From: Marinobacter szutsaonensis
GTDB taxonomy: Bacteria > Pseudomonadota > Gammaproteobacteria > Pseudomonadales > Oleiphilaceae
Length of the DNA stretch: 64,000 nucleotides
Direction: 5' to 3'
Assembly (NCBI RefSeq): GCF_039523335.1
Contig: NZ_BAAAFC010000001.1
Span: forward strand, 1,612,001 to 1,676,000
Below, in pieces: positions 25,560-34,840 of the stretch. The number at the start of each line of letters is the position of its first letter. The stretch's first letter is position 1. The notes below the pieces were generated by a model that was not told where the DNA came from, searched no databases, and saw only the letters and a list, made by a program, of their open reading frames with translations. The position numbers and the translations under genes were made by a program.

Positions 25560-27230
25560 CTAAAGCCGATGGGTCAGTTCCGCCAACTCCTCATCAAACA
25601 CCCGACGGTTCTCACTGTAATCCACAGGCACATCCACCAGATGCACTCCGCCAGCCGCCAGCGCTCGCTCAAGCGTCGGACGCAGGTCCTCAGTGCGGGA
25701 GACCCGGTGACCGGTGGCGCCATAGGATTCGGCGTATTTCACGAAGTCCGGATTGCGGTAATCCAGCCCGAAATCGGCCAGCCCTTCCTGGGCCTGCTTC
25801 CACTTGATCATGCCGTAGGCGCTGTCGTTGATGATCAGCACCACCAGGTTGAGGTCCAGCCGGACCGCCGTCTCCAGCTCCTGGCTGTTCATCATGAAGC
25901 CGCCATCGCCGCAGATGGCCATCACCTTCAGGTCCTGGTATAGCATGGACGCCATCATGGCACTGGGCAGTCCGGCGCCCATGGAGGCAAGCGCGTTATC
26001 CAGCAGCACGGTGTTGTTGTCGTAGGCCGGATAGTTACGGGCGAACCAGAGCTTGTACATGCCGTTATCCAGGGCAATGATGCCGTCCTCCGGCATCACC
26101 GCCCGCACGTCGTGAACAATGCGCTGGGGAATCACCGGGAAGCGGTCATCCTCGGCCTTGTCCCGTAGGTGCCGGTCGACGGCGGCCTTCACTTCCATGA
26201 ACCGGCTGAAGTCGTGGTTGTGGCAGATACCGCAGTTCTCCGCCATATACTCGACGCTGTTGGCGATGTCCCCGACCACCTCGTGCTGCGGGAAGTACAC
26301 CGGGTCCACGTCGGCCCCGGAGAAGTTCACATGGATAACCTTCTTGCCACCCGGCTGCATGAAGAAGGGGGGCTTTTCCACCACATCGTGTCCGACGTTG
26401 ATCACCAGGTCGGCGTGGTCGATGGCCCGGTGCACAAAGTCTCCCGACGACAGCGCGGCATTACCCAGGTACCGGGGATGGCGTTCATCGACCACGCCCT
26501 TGCCCATCTGGGTGGTAAAGAATGGGATGTTGGTGGTGTTCACCAGGTGGATCAGTGCCTGGGAGACCCGCTTCCGGTTGGCACCGGCCCCGATCATGAT
26601 CAGCGGGTGCTTGGCCTCACGAAGCATGTCGCAGGCGATCTCCAGACTCTTCTGGCTGGCCGAGGGGCGCCGGGCATCACTGGGCGCGAAGATGTGAGTG
26701 TCCGGTGCCGGCACTTCGGCGGCGATGTCCTCCGGTAGTTCCAGATGCACGGCGCCGGGGCGCTCCTCTGAGGCCAGCCGGAAGGCTTCCCGGACCTTGG
26801 CCGGAATGGTATTGGCGTTCGAGATCTGGCGGGTGTACTTGGTGAGCGGCCGCATCAGGTCCACCACGTCGAGGATCTGGAACAGCCCCTGCTTGGAGGA
26901 TTTGATCGGCTTCTGCCCGGAAATCATCATCATGGGCATGCCACCGAGCTGGGCGTAGGCAGCCGCCGTGACCAGGTTGGTGGCGCCCGGCCCCAGGGTG
27001 GACAGGCAGACCCCGACCCGGCCGGTCAGACGGCCAAAGGTGGCGGCCATGAAACCCGCCGCCTGTTCATGGCGGTTGAGGATCAACTGGATGTCGCTCT
27101 CCCGGAGCGCCTCCAGCAGGTCCAGGTTCTCCTCACCCGGTACTGCGAAGATGTACTTTACGCCCTCGTTCTCGAGGGCCCGGACGAACAGTTCCGCCCC
27201 ATTACGCGGCGTGGCTTGCGCGTTGGTCAT
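25560..27230 (-). CDS. Acetolactate-synthase-like ThDP-dependent enzyme, large subunit
   Basis: 556 residues from the ATG at 27228-27230. ThDP-enzyme domains are in order: Pyr domain with the catalytic Glu55 (NRHEQAAGF), central domain with PLIMIGAGANRK, and PP domain with the ThDP motif starting GDGGFMMNSQE and an NDSAYGMIKWKQ segment. It reads most like the acetolactate synthase branch (GEENLDLLEAL start). No small regulatory subunit gene is adjacent, which argues for a catabolic or non-ilv role. It follows the 674-residue unknown gene after 65 bases in the same direction. Confidence 0.85.
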   Translation of the reverse strand: MTNAQATPRNGAELFVRALENEGVKYIFAVPGEENLDLLEALRESDIQLILNRHEQAAGFMAATFGRLTGRVGVCLSTLGPGATNLVTAAAYAQLGGMPMMMISGQKPIKSSKQGLFQILDVVDLMRPLTKYTRQISNANTIPAKVREAFRLASEERPGAVHLELPEDIAAEVPAPDTHIFAPSDARRPSASQKSLEIACDMLREAKHPLIMIGAGANRKRVSQALIHLVNTTNIPFFTTQMGKGVVDERHPRYLGNAALSSGDFVHRAIDHADLVINVGHDVVEKPPFFMQPGGKKVIHVNFSGADVDPVYFPQHEVVGDIANSVEYMAENCGICHNHDFSRFMEVKAAVDRHLRDKAEDDRFPVIPQRIVHDVRAVMPEDGIIALDNGMYKLWFARNYPAYDNNTVLLDNALASMGAGLPSAMMASMLYQDLKVMAICGDGGFMMNSQELETAVRLDLNLVVLIINDSAYGMIKWKQAQEGLADFGLDYRNPDFVKYAESYGATGHRVSRTEDLRPTLERALAAGGVHLVDVPVDYSENRRVFDEELAELTHRL

Positions 27231-27295
27231 TCTCTGCTTCCCCGTCAGGCCAAATTTGCCTCCGAGCATAGCATTCTTTCCAACGCTGCCGGCAA

Positions 27296-29320
27296 TCAGT
27301 CGGTGCGGGGAGGCTCGGCCTGTAGACTGTCCGAGGGCACCCGGTTCACGCCCCAGCTCCGGTAAATCGCATCAAGCACCCGGGTCAGCTCACCCTGGCT
27401 GACATCCGCCGGCTCACCCCGTTCCAGCGGATCAAAGTGGAAAATGTAAAGCCGGGAGGTGAACTGCTCGAACGGCAGGGACGACTCGCCAAAGCGCTCG
27501 CCATGGCCGGCCGTACTCACCCGCACGCCATCGCCCCAGTTCTGGCCGCTGTCGTTGTTGGGGTTGAAGAAATAGACCCGCATCTGGCCCTCCGGATCAA
27601 GCGCCACCCGCAGGATGGTGATGGCATGCCAGCCGATGAACCGCGCCGCACTGTCGGTAACGGCAATGCCGGCTGGCTGGGGATGGATCAGGGGCTGGTT
27701 GCCGTTGTAGTACGGGTGGTAACTGGCATAGAAGTGGCGGATGAAACCTTCCGGGTTATCCAGCTTGCCGGTCCCCACATCCACGTTGATGGCGAAGCCC
27801 CGACCGGCGGACCAGCCGTGGAACTCCGGGTTCACCCAGCGATGGGGGTCGCCCTCGCGGCCAGCACAGAGCCGGCCCATTTCGGCATAGATACGGTCCA
27901 GGTGTGGCACCACCACCAGGGACACCGGATCGAGATCGAGGGTGACCTCGGAGGCCACGCCACCGGCGCTTTGCGCCGAGGACACCGGCTTGCCCTCGAA
28001 GTGCATCATGATTTCGTTGTCACGGGCCGCCCAGGCCACCATCTGCAGCAGATAGTCCGGGTCGTTGTAGGCCCACATGGACAGGGCCCGGGCCGACTGG
28101 CAGGTGGGATTGTTGCCCTGCCCCACACCCAGGGGCTGGCCCAGCATGTTCAGCACACCCTGGATCAGCCAGGCCGCCGGCTGCGGCTCGTAGCCATAGG
28201 CCAGCTGCAGGCGTTCGCGGGCTTCCGGACACAGGGACAAACGGATCTGGCGCCACAGCGCCGGTGCCACCGGGGGCTGGTACAGGATGCCCCGCTCCAG
28301 CATCAGCGCCAGACCATACAGGCCCTGGGCGGTCTCCGGGAAAATACCCTCAAATATCAGGGTGTGGACCAGTTCCCGATAACACAACAGGCAATCACGG
28401 CCGGTACTGGAGAGGCCCAGGGCCTCGCTCAGCAAGGCGTCCTGGTCTTCCAGGATAAAACGCACGAATGCGGCGTGATACGGCGACACCAGACCGGTGT
28501 CGTGCATCGACCGGGCAAAACCCGTGGCCTCGTTCTGCAAGGCCTGGGCATCCATGGATTCCAGCCGTTGGCCATAGACCACGGTGCCGGGATCCTCGCT
28601 GCAGGCCCGGGTCGGGCCATAGAGGCTGGAGATCAGGCGGTCCGCGCCCCGGCCGGAGCTGCCAAGGTCGGCGTTCGGATCCGCCCGGCACAGGGCGATC
28701 TGGGTAATCATTCGGCGAACATCGGTGACCTGTATCGGCCGCTGCTGCAGGATGCGCCAGATTTCCTCGATCAGGCTGTCGATCACGTGCTCATAACCGA
28801 TATGGTGAGCCACGTACTGGACCAACGCCTGGCTGATCAGGGCCAGCTTGCCCTGCTCCCGTTCCGCTTCGCCGGTCATGCCGAACAGCAGGCCGAGATT
28901 AATGGCAAGGACCTGGGTCAGGTAATGGTGGGCCTGTTCCGAGGAGACCGAAGGGTGCAGATAGAGCCCCCGGGCCACCGCCAGCAGGCGCAACTCGCTG
29001 AAGGCCTCAACCACGACGGTATCGGCATTCGTGCTCTGAAGGGAGTGGGTGGTCAGCGACGGCAGCAGGATACCCGGCTCAGCCCAGTCGGTGCCGACGA
29101 AGACACCCGCCTGCTCCAGCCGTTGCGCCCGTTCCTCAATCGCCTGGCAGCCACCCGGCTGCAGAAGCACCCGGCGGGCAATATCGAATACCCGCGGGAG
29201 CTTGCCGGCCCTGGCAAAGGACCGGCTTTCTTCAAGAGCCTGGATCGACTCATCAAGTCTTTGCACCAGCTTGTCAAAGTTCACTGCCGGTGCTGCACTG
29301 CCCGGTTGGTGATCGCTCAA
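27296..29320 (-). CDS. Large uncharacterised protein with a possible papain-like catalytic triad
   Basis: 674 residues with no signal peptide or membrane helix. The start is a TTG at 29318-29320 preceded by AGGAGA. I do not recognise the family. The first 400 residues are helical (SLIEEIWRILQQRPIQ). The C-terminal part shows, in papain order, a Cys beginning a helix (Cys407 in NPTCQSARALSMWA), a His in a strand (His565 in GWHAITILRV) and an Asn followed by a Gly/Trp motif (Asn586 in YFFNPNNDSGQNWG). This suggests a cysteine peptidase, amidase or transglutaminase-like domain, as inference only. It lies 56 bases downstream of an ATP-grasp ligase gene on the same strand. Confidence 0.7.
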   Translation of the reverse strand: MSDHQPGSAAPAVNFDKLVQRLDESIQALEESRSFARAGKLPRVFDIARRVLLQPGGCQAIEERAQRLEQAGVFVGTDWAEPGILLPSLTTHSLQSTNADTVVVEAFSELRLLAVARGLYLHPSVSSEQAHHYLTQVLAINLGLLFGMTGEAEREQGKLALISQALVQYVAHHIGYEHVIDSLIEEIWRILQQRPIQVTDVRRMITQIALCRADPNADLGSSGRGADRLISSLYGPTRACSEDPGTVVYGQRLESMDAQALQNEATGFARSMHDTGLVSPYHAAFVRFILEDQDALLSEALGLSSTGRDCLLCYRELVHTLIFEGIFPETAQGLYGLALMLERGILYQPPVAPALWRQIRLSLCPEARERLQLAYGYEPQPAAWLIQGVLNMLGQPLGVGQGNNPTCQSARALSMWAYNDPDYLLQMVAWAARDNEIMMHFEGKPVSSAQSAGGVASEVTLDLDPVSLVVVPHLDRIYAEMGRLCAGREGDPHRWVNPEFHGWSAGRGFAINVDVGTGKLDNPEGFIRHFYASYHPYYNGNQPLIHPQPAGIAVTDSAARFIGWHAITILRVALDPEGQMRVYFFNPNNDSGQNWGDGVRVSTAGHGERFGESSLPFEQFTSRLYIFHFDPLERGEPADVSQGELTRVLDAIYRSWGVNRVPSDSLQAEPPRTD

Positions 29321-29376
29321 ACGACGTTCTCCTGAGGGCCTGCGCCAAACCCGATTATTGTTGATTGCTCTCCCGA

Positions 29377-30609
29377 TTATACATAGAAATCGAGCTCTTC
29401 CTGATGTTTCAGCAAATCCCTCATCCGGTAAGGGTCATCACCGAAGAAATAGACCAGCCCCCAATGGGTACCGAAAGCAGTCCGTTTGGTGACCGTTTCC
29501 TCCACCGGAGGAGTGAGCTCGTGGCTTTCGAAGTAATCGTCGTTCTCGGTTTCTTCCGGGATCTCCAGGCGACTGACCACACGACGGCGCGGGTACACCC
29601 CGAAGCATCCGGCGTAACCCTTGGCGTCGACCACCTCTTTCGGAAAGAACGCGCTGATCTCTTCCTCACTGGTTTTCGGGTCGAACGCAAGGATCATGCC
29701 CTGGTAGGCATTGAAGCCATAGGCACGCTCAAGCAGCTCGAACACCTTGAAGCCCGGCGGACGATAGGCCACTTCGCCGAAGTACATGGTGCCATCACTG
29801 GTCACGAAGTACTCGGGGTGGACAAAGCCGAAATCGATATCGAAGGTCTTGATCAGCTTTTCGATTTCCCTGGTAATTTGCTCCCGGTATTTCTCAAGGT
29901 CCGGTGTTGCCGGCACGAACACCGAGTAGCCGAGGGTGACGTACTCGGAAATGTTCAGGAACCGGATCTTGCCGTTGTGAATCCAGGCCTCGACGGCGAA
30001 TTCCCAGCCATCCAGGTGGGATTCCATCAGCACCGGGAATTCCTCCTCCGGGATGGTATCCACCTCGTCAGGTGTGCGTATTACCCGGTGCCCGAGGCAA
30101 CCGGCCTTGTCGAAGGCCTTGAGGTGAATCGGATCGTTGGGGTCGCCGTCCAGTTTAAGCAGCGTCTGGTTGACCCGTTTCAGGAATCGGATCACATCGT
30201 CCCGGTCATGGGCTTCCTCGAAGATTCCCACACGGATACCGCCCAGCTGCGCACGCCGCTTCATCAGCGCCTTGTCCCGGAGCAGCATGGCCTGACCAAA
30301 CAGACGAGGCTTATCCATAAGAACCGAGTTGATAGCGCCCGCCCACTCGACAGTTTCCTCGAACAGAGGAATCGCCACATCGACCCCCATGTCCTTCAGT
30401 GCATGGGCAATTTCAAAGGAACGCTCGTTCAACCTCTCGAAATTCCAGGGCACATACGGAATATCATGCTCTTCGCAATAGGCTTCCGCCCAGTCTGGAG
30501 CCACCACCACGTACCGGCGATCAAACTTGTCCGCTGCCTCCACGGCATTCAGACTCCAGCCGAGTAACGCCACATACCCCTTGTCCGGGTTGTACTTGTG
30601 CTCACTCAT
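29377..30609 (-). CDS. ATP-grasp carboxylate-amine ligase-like protein
   Basis: 410 residues from the ATG at 30607-30609, behind a strong AAAAGGAGA. The N-terminal Rossmann-like domain (GYVALLGWSLNAVEAADKF) is followed by ATP-grasp elements: DKALMKRRAQLGGI near 130, a LLKLDGDPNDPIHL lysine-bearing strand near 165, a MESHLDGWEFAVEAWI segment near 200 and a DFGFVHPEYFVTSDGTMYFGE metal-binding stretch near 270. Such enzymes join a carboxylate to an amine through an acyl phosphate; the substrate is unknown. The cytoplasmic location and the downstream peptidase-like gene suggest a ligase-hydrolase pair. Confidence 0.85.
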   Translation of the reverse strand: MSEHKYNPDKGYVALLGWSLNAVEAADKFDRRYVVVAPDWAEAYCEEHDIPYVPWNFERLNERSFEIAHALKDMGVDVAIPLFEETVEWAGAINSVLMDKPRLFGQAMLLRDKALMKRRAQLGGIRVGIFEEAHDRDDVIRFLKRVNQTLLKLDGDPNDPIHLKAFDKAGCLGHRVIRTPDEVDTIPEEEFPVLMESHLDGWEFAVEAWIHNGKIRFLNISEYVTLGYSVFVPATPDLEKYREQITREIEKLIKTFDIDFGFVHPEYFVTSDGTMYFGEVAYRPPGFKVFELLERAYGFNAYQGMILAFDPKTSEEEISAFFPKEVVDAKGYAGCFGVYPRRRVVSRLEIPEETENDDYFESHELTPPVEETVTKRTAFGTHWGLVYFFGDDPYRMRDLLKHQEELDFYV

Positions 30610-30689
30610 AGGCTTTCTCCTTTTTACTGGGTGTCTATTTACCCTAGGCTTACTGAAATAAATCGCAACCAAAGGCGGCTGTCCGGACC

Positions 30690-30738
30690 AAAAAAAACGC
30701 GGCGGACAGCAGGTTAGACCCACTGTCCGCCGCGTTTT
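30690..30738 (-). terminator. Intrinsic terminator of mqo
   Basis: A 14-bp perfect stem, AACGCGGCGGACAG (30696-30709) with CTGTCCGCCGCGTT (30723-30736), has a 13-base loop. Read on the minus strand it ends in a run of eight T residues. It separates mqo from the ATP-grasp gene. Confidence 0.92.
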
Positions 30739-30765
30739 CAGCCCGATCTATACTGATTGGTTATA

Positions 30766-32247
30766 TCAGGCGAGCTTGAGAGTTGAGAGCGTCCTCTCCC
30801 GTACCTTGTTGAGCAAAGCTTCGTCCTCGACCAGCGACTGGCCATAGGACGGTACCAGATCCCGCATACGCTCCTGCCACTGGGCGGATTTCATTTTCTC
30901 CGGGAAGCAGCGCTCGAGCACATCGATCATGGCATTGGCCGCTGTCGAGGCGCCCGGGGAGGCACCCAACAGGGCCGCCAGGGTGCCGTCTTTGGCTGCG
31001 ACGATCTCGGTACCGAACTCCAGCTTGCCACCGCCGTCTTCGGTTTCCTTGATGATCTGTACCCGCTGGCCGGCCATCTGGAGCTTCCAGTCTTCCTCCC
31101 GGGCATCCGGGAAGAAGTTACGCAGCGAGGCAACACGATCGCTGTGGGACTGGAACACCTCGCCGATCAGGTACCGGGTCAGATCCATATTGCTCTTGCT
31201 CACCGACAACATTGGCTTGAGGTTGGTGGTGCGTACCGAGCCGATCAGGTCGAAGATGGAGCCTTGCTTCAGGAAACGGGTGGTAAAACCGGCGAACGGT
31301 CCGAACAGCAGCGCCGGTTCGCCATTGATGATGCGGGTATCCAGGTGAGGCACCGACATGGGCGGCGCGCCGATCGGAGCCTTGCCGTAGACCTTGGAGT
31401 TGTGCTGGCCAACGATATCCGGTTTGCCACACACCAGCCACTGGCCGCTGACCGGGAAGCCTCCGTAACCACGGGCTTCGTCGACGCCGGACTTCTGCAG
31501 CAGCGGCAGTGCACCGCCACCGGCACCGAGGAACACGAAGCCGGCTTCCAGCTTGGTGAGTTCGCCGGTCTTCTGGTTCTTCACCCGGACCTTCCAGCGA
31601 CCGTTGTCACGCTGGTCGATATAGTGCACCGGACAGCTGAGCATCAGCTCGAAGTTGTCCTGGGTCTCCAGCCACTTCACCATGCTGCGGGTCAGGGAGC
31701 CGAAGTCGACATCCGAACCGTGGTTGATACGAGTGGCGGCCACGCGCTGCATGGGATCGCGGTGGTTGACCACCAGCGGCATCCATTCTTCCAGCACGTC
31801 CGGAGACTCGGAGTATTCCATTTCCCGGAACAGGTGATGGGCGCTGAGTCTCTCATGGCGACGCTTGAGGAACGCCACGTCCTTCTCACCCCAGACAAAG
31901 CTCTGGTGCGGCGTACGGTTGATGAAGGACTTCGGTTCGGGCAGAACCCCCTGCTCGACCAGGTAGGACCAGAACTGCAGGGAAACCTCGAATTGGGCGT
32001 TGATCTTCAGCGCCCGTTCGATGGCCACGTCGCCATCGTCGGTTTCCGGGGTGTAGTTGAGTTCGCAGTAGCCGGCGTGGCCGGTGCCTGCGTTGTTCCA
32101 TCCGTCCGTGCTTTCATGGGCAACGTGGTCAAGACGCTCCACCATGACGATGTCCAGCGACGGATCGAGCTGTTTGAGCATCATGCCGAGGGTGGCGCTC
32201 ATGACGCCACCGCCGACCAGCACTACGTCTGCCTGTCTAACGGCCAT
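30766..32247 (-). CDS. mqo: Malate:quinone oxidoreductase
   Basis: 493-residue FAD-dependent peripheral membrane enzyme oxidising malate to oxaloacetate with electrons to ubiquinone. The N-terminal FAD motif is VVLVGGGVMSATL near residue 8. Family blocks include NAGTGHAGYCELNYTP near 52, FVFLGAGGGALPLLQKSG and GQRVQIIKETEDGGGKLEFGTE. Length is typical. It has its own strong terminator and divergent spacing from nhaD, so it is a single-gene unit. fumC nearby supplies the previous step of the TCA cycle. Confidence 0.96.
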   Translation of the reverse strand: MAVRQADVVLVGGGVMSATLGMMLKQLDPSLDIVMVERLDHVAHESTDGWNNAGTGHAGYCELNYTPETDDGDVAIERALKINAQFEVSLQFWSYLVEQGVLPEPKSFINRTPHQSFVWGEKDVAFLKRRHERLSAHHLFREMEYSESPDVLEEWMPLVVNHRDPMQRVAATRINHGSDVDFGSLTRSMVKWLETQDNFELMLSCPVHYIDQRDNGRWKVRVKNQKTGELTKLEAGFVFLGAGGGALPLLQKSGVDEARGYGGFPVSGQWLVCGKPDIVGQHNSKVYGKAPIGAPPMSVPHLDTRIINGEPALLFGPFAGFTTRFLKQGSIFDLIGSVRTTNLKPMLSVSKSNMDLTRYLIGEVFQSHSDRVASLRNFFPDAREEDWKLQMAGQRVQIIKETEDGGGKLEFGTEIVAAKDGTLAALLGASPGASTAANAMIDVLERCFPEKMKSAQWQERMRDLVPSYGQSLVEDEALLNKVRERTLSTLKLA

Positions 32248-32569
32248 TGGTTTGTACCCTGGTTAGTAATGAACCTGTTTGCACCACCACGATCAGCGGC
32301 GGCGCCTGTCGGAAGCCGGTCACGCGCCAGGTAGAGTACGCTGCCGTGTGCTTCCGGTCTGAATTTGCGCGCGATTATCCCGATTTTCGCCGAAATAATA
32401 AATTGCGAATGTCAACCGTTGAGATCCTGCCGGCTCCCGGCCCGCATGCATCCGGTCCTGTGTGTCTGTTACGGACAGTGGCCCCTCCCGGGTCAAACGT
32501 CTACAATCCGGCGCGTATTTTTTGTGGCCTGCCTGAGGCCTTGCCAGAGTCACCACTTCGGGGTGCCCA
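32248..32569. other. Non-coding region between mqo and nhaD
   Basis: About 320 bases with both start codons facing outward. An AT-rich patch lies at about 32385-32410. A TACAAT (32502-32507) could be the -10 of nhaD, but no good -35 is at the right distance. On the minus strand TTGACA occurs within the AT-rich patch without a properly spaced -10. I see no riboswitch fold, repeat or small gene I would defend. Confidence 0.4.
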
Positions 32570-33820
32570 ATGTCCGTTCTTGATACTGTTCTGATTATTC
32601 TTGCTGTTCTGGCTCTTCTGGGAGTCATCTTCGAAGAGATCACCCACATCAATAAAGCCAAGGTTACGCTGTTTTTCGGCACCCTGGCCTGGGTGTTGCT
32701 GTTCCTGTTCAGCGACTCGCCAGAGGAGACCCAGGCCGTCACCACCGGACTCACGGAGAGCATTGCCGAAATCGCCGGGCTGTGGCTGTTCCTGGTCGCG
32801 GCGATGACGTTCGTCGCCTACCTGAATAAAAAGGGAATGATCGAAAACGTGATCTACCTGATCATGCCGAGGCAGGTAAGCGAACGGCGACTGCTGTTCC
32901 TGACCGGACTGTTCTGTTTCATTTTCTCGTCTTTAGCAGACAATATAACTGCCACTTTAGTCTCATGCTCTCTGATTCTCTCCCTGAATCTGGAGCTGAA
33001 AAAACGCCTCCAGTTCGTCACTCTGGTGGTGTTTGCGGTGAACTCCGGAGGCGTTTCCCTGATCACCGGCGACGTCACCACACTGATGATCTTCCTCGCG
33101 GACAAGGTGGAAATACTGACTTTGCTGACCCTGGCCATCCCCGCCTCGATCACCGTTTTCATTCTCGCGGTTTTCCTCTCAAGGGGACTGACAGGAACTG
33201 TGACCCTGCACTCCAACACCACACCGGTACGGAAAGTGGATGCCGTGATCAGCGGCCTGTTTTTGTTAACAATCCTGAGCACCATTGCCGGTAATGCCCT
33301 GTTCAGCATTCCACCGGTTCTGACCTTCCTGTTTGGACTTTCCATCATGTTCCTGGTCTCCCGTTTCATGAGCGATGACTCGGACCTGGACCCGATACTC
33401 GAATACATCCGAGTCATCGAATTCGAGACCCTGCTGTTCTTCCTCGGCATCCTGCTGCTGGTGGGCATGCTCAAGGAAATCCATGCCCTGGACTCGCTGG
33501 TCGCGATCTACGACCTCCTGCCCCCGCTGTACGCCAATTACCTGATGGGAATCTTCTCAGCAGTTATTGATAATGTGCCGCTGACTGCTGCACTCCTGAA
33601 GGCGGGCATTACCATGACGCCCGGAGAGTGGATGGGACTGACCTATGCGGTTGGCGTCGGCGGGTCTCTGCTCATCATCGGTTCCGCGGCCGGCATCGTA
33701 GCCATGAGCAAGATCGAAGGGCTGACCTTTGGTGCCTATATGCGGTATCTTGCCCACCTTCTGGCCGCCTACACCCTGGGCTATGCCGGGGTGTTCATGC
33801 TCGGACGATTCATCCACTGA
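32570..33820 (+). CDS. nhaD: NhaD-type sodium/proton antiporter
   Basis: 416-residue membrane protein with about 12 helices, of the ion-transporter superfamily member NhaD. Two related half-motifs with a membrane Asp-Asn are visible: SSLADNITATLVSC near 120 and SAVIDNVPLTAALLKAG near 330. A VNSGGVSLITGDVTTLM loop lies between. NhaD exports sodium (or lithium) in exchange for protons at high pH and salt, fitting a marine host. It is followed after 12 bases by a calcium/sodium exchanger, probably as one transcript. Confidence 0.92.
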   Translation: MSVLDTVLIILAVLALLGVIFEEITHINKAKVTLFFGTLAWVLLFLFSDSPEETQAVTTGLTESIAEIAGLWLFLVAAMTFVAYLNKKGMIENVIYLIMPRQVSERRLLFLTGLFCFIFSSLADNITATLVSCSLILSLNLELKKRLQFVTLVVFAVNSGGVSLITGDVTTLMIFLADKVEILTLLTLAIPASITVFILAVFLSRGLTGTVTLHSNTTPVRKVDAVISGLFLLTILSTIAGNALFSIPPVLTFLFGLSIMFLVSRFMSDDSDLDPILEYIRVIEFETLLFFLGILLLVGMLKEIHALDSLVAIYDLLPPLYANYLMGIFSAVIDNVPLTAALLKAGITMTPGEWMGLTYAVGVGGSLLIIGSAAGIVAMSKIEGLTFGAYMRYLAHLLAAYTLGYAGVFMLGRFIH

Positions 33821-33832
33821 GGCTTTGTTTAT

Positions 33833-34822
33833 ATGTTGATGGCTTTTGGCTCGATCATTGCCGGGCTGGTACTGCTGGTCTGGAGTGCCGACAAATTCGT
33901 CGAGGGTGCGGCGGCAACCGCCAAGCACCTGGGCATGCCCACACTGCTGATCGGCATGGTGATCATCGGCTTCGGCACCTCGGCGCCCGAACTGGCGGTA
34001 TCCGCCATGGCGGCGGCCGACGGCAACCCGGGCCTGGCACTGGGTAATGGTTACGGCTCCAACATCACCAACATCGCCCTGATTGTCGGCCTGACCGCCG
34101 TCATCGCGCCCATTGCGGTCCATTCCCAGGTGATTCGCAAGGAGTTACCCCTGCTGGTGATCCTGACCCTGATTGCCGGGTCCCAACTGATCGACGGCGA
34201 TCTGACGCGGCTAGACGGCGCCATTCTGCTGCTGGTGTTCGCGGGGGTGATGGGCTGGTCCATTTTCCAGGGCATCCGTGGCAAGGATGATCCGCTTGGC
34301 GGAGAGACCGATGCCGAGATCATCGCCCACCCCATGCCATTGAAATCCGCCATCCTTTGGCTGGTGATCGGTCTGGTGCTGCTGGTGGTCAGTTCCCGGA
34401 TCCTGGTCTGGGGCGCTGTGACCATTGCCCAGAGCCTGGGCGTCAGTGACCTGGTAATTGGCCTGACCATCGTGGCGATCGGCACCTCTCTGCCGGAACT
34501 GGCCTCTGCGCTGGCTGCGGTGAAAAAGAACGAACATGACCTGATCCTCGGCAATATCCTGGGATCGGGCATCTTCAACACCCTGGCGGTGGTGGGGCTC
34601 GCCGCAGCCATCGAACCACTGAAAGTCGACCCGGAAGTGCTCTATCGCGACTGGACGCTGATGCTCGGTCTGACTGTCGGCCTTCTGATCATGGGGTTCG
34701 GCCTGACCGGCTGGCGCAAGCGCATCTCCCGGTTCGATGGCGGCGCACTGCTGCTGGTTTATGTCGCCTACACCGGCTATCTGCTTACCACGGTGGTTAC
34801 GGCAGGAACGTCCGCGACCTGA
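33833..34822 (+). CDS. Calcium/sodium exchanger of the CaCA family (YrbG-like)
   Basis: 329 residues, about 10 helices. The duplicated alpha-repeats that form the ion site are clear: GFGTSAPELAVSAMAA near 45 and IGTSLPELASALAAV near 220, each with the conserved G-T-S-x-P-E. A hydrophilic loop at about 140-170 separates the halves. It probably exchanges calcium for sodium or protons; direction and specificity are inferred from the family. It is cotranscribed with nhaD by position and convergent with plsC, without a clear hairpin between. Confidence 0.92.
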   Translation: MLMAFGSIIAGLVLLVWSADKFVEGAAATAKHLGMPTLLIGMVIIGFGTSAPELAVSAMAAADGNPGLALGNGYGSNITNIALIVGLTAVIAPIAVHSQVIRKELPLLVILTLIAGSQLIDGDLTRLDGAILLLVFAGVMGWSIFQGIRGKDDPLGGETDAEIIAHPMPLKSAILWLVIGLVLLVVSSRILVWGAVTIAQSLGVSDLVIGLTIVAIGTSLPELASALAAVKKNEHDLILGNILGSGIFNTLAVVGLAAAIEPLKVDPEVLYRDWTLMLGLTVGLLIMGFGLTGWRKRISRFDGGALLLVYVAYTGYLLTTVVTAGTSAT

Positions 34823-34840
34823 CCCCGCAGGAGGGCCGGG

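Noticed and set aside
27437..29335. Rightward open frame of 632 codons antisense to the 674-residue protein
   Set aside because: Composition is typical of an antisense shadow (Gly, Gln, His, Val). The minus strand has a ribosome site and fits the operon.
32248..32569. Ion-sensing riboswitch upstream of nhaD
   Set aside because: I could not find a conserved riboswitch core or a switch between a terminator and an anti-terminator in this leader.
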